Assembly: GCA_025450095.1 (NCBI GenBank)
Contig: JANWID010000069.1
Coordinates: 1 to 7,596, forward strand
Source of the DNA: Bacteroidia bacterium
GTDB taxonomy: Bacteria; Bacteroidota; Bacteroidia; AKYH767-A; OLB10
DNA: 7,596 bases
Direction: 5' to 3'
Made by a program: the position numbers and the translations under genes. The notes below the pieces were generated by a model. That model had not been told where the DNA came from. It searched no databases and saw only the letters and a program-made list of their open reading frames with translations. Below, one piece after another: positions 7,126-7,596 of this stretch (position 1 is its first letter; the number at the start of each line of letters is the position of its first letter).

Positions 7126-7596
7126 TTAACGACTTTCTGTCATATCAAAAACCGATTTCAGGATTGATTCTTCAACCTGGTCGAATTCTATTCCACGTCG
7201 TTTGAAAACCTGGCGGGCAAGTTCGGCTGCTTTGTCAAACCGGAATATTGGGGCACCATCAAAGCCTCCCCATGAGAATGAAGGAATGTATTTCGGTGGA
7301 AAACCTGCACCGAAAATATTGGCACATACTCCGACTACAGTTCCGGTGTTAAACATTGTATTGATTCCACACTTTGAGTGGTCACCCATAAACAATCCAC
7401 AGAATGTTAATCCCGAGGAAATCATCTTTTGGTTTTCTATATCATAAACCTGGACTGTTGAATAATTATTCTTCAGGTTACTATTATTGGTATCAGCACC
7501 CAGGTTGCACCATTCTCCGATCACAGAATTTCCCAGGAATCCATCATGAGCTTTGTTGGAGTATCCGAATAATACTGAATTGGTGATCTCACCACC
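7126..7596 (-). CDS. GlmU-like sugar nucleotidyltransferase/acetyltransferase, C-terminal 156 residues (partial, runs off right edge)
   Basis: The visible part is a left-handed beta-helix acyltransferase region followed by a C-terminal tail. It matches the alternative Bacteroidota GlmU type (the family TIGR03991 describes), thought to make UDP-GlcNAc from glucosamine-1-phosphate for peptidoglycan and surface glycans. The nucleotidyltransferase half lies outside the window. Visible motifs are GYSNKAHDGFLGNSVIGEW and NLGADTNNSNLKNN. The His of KAHDGFLG (codon 7546-7548) has the same spacing to the following Leu-Gly as the catalytic H363 region of E. coli GlmU (HLTYLG), and SNLKNN sits where E. 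coli has CNYDG. After the helix come FGAGFPPKYIPSFSWGG and a charged helical tail ending at TAA 7126-7128. The frame is open to the right edge, so the GTG at 7524 is not the start. It is upstream of lon in the same direction, 184 bases away, and no hairpin terminator is visible between them, so partial cotranscription is possible. Family assignment is from memory of motifs; substrate is inference. Confidence 0.85.
   Translation of the reverse strand, partial: GGEITNSVLFGYSNKAHDGFLGNSVIGEWCNLGADTNNSNLKNNYSTVQVYDIENQKMISSGLTFCGLFMGDHSKCGINTMFNTGTVVGVCANIFGAGFPPKYIPSFSWGGFDGAPIFRFDKAAELARQVFKRRGIEFDQVEESILKSVFDMTESR

Noticed and set aside
7126..7524. Treating the right-edge frame as a complete 132-residue protein starting at GTG 7524.
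   Set aside because: The frame stays open to 7596 and continues the beta-helix motifs (GYSNKAHDGFLG), so it is the tail of a larger protein.

Overview
The window looks like ordinary chromosomal core sequence from a member of the Bacteroidota, probably an environmental Bacteroidia-type lineage. Three things point there. The divergent tamB/tsaD pair and the Lon with a short acidic N-terminal extension are typical of the phylum. The right edge carries a GlmU-like left-handed beta-helix protein of the alternative Bacteroidota type. The two clearest promoter candidates match the Bacteroidota -7 element TAnnTTTG, and starts lack obvious Shine-Dalgarno sequences. There are no tRNAs, rRNAs, insertion sequences, CRISPR arrays or other signs of transfer.

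Layout, left to right. Positions 1 to about 2310 (minus strand) hold the N-terminal ~770 residues of a TamB/AsmA-like envelope protein that runs off the left edge. Its frame is open through the whole stretch but has no ATG, GTG or TTG start upstream of the membrane anchor, which is the oddest point in the window. Divergent from it, about 30-60 bases away, is tsaD (2373-3392, plus), for tRNA t6A37 synthesis. After a 104-base gap with a good promoter candidate comes a 302-residue protein with one N-terminal membrane anchor, a long coiled coil and a beta-rich C-terminal domain (3497-4405, plus); I do not recognise a named family. A strong bidirectional hairpin terminator at 4426-4455 separates it from lon, which runs convergently (4482-6941, minus) and encodes a complete ATP-dependent protease. 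Beyond a 160-185 base AT-rich gap lies the C-terminal ~156 residues of a GlmU-like nucleotidyltransferase/acetyltransferase (7126-7596, minus), which enters from the right edge upstream of lon in the same direction.

The genes do not form one pathway. TamB, the coiled-coil protein and the GlmU-like enzyme all concern the cell envelope or its precursors; TsaD and Lon are housekeeping factors for translation and protein quality control. There are no gaps over 300 bases. I found no evidence of a new multi-gene system. The points worth a second look are the missing tamB start codon, the unnamed anchored coiled-coil protein, and smaller details of promoters, stops and starts.
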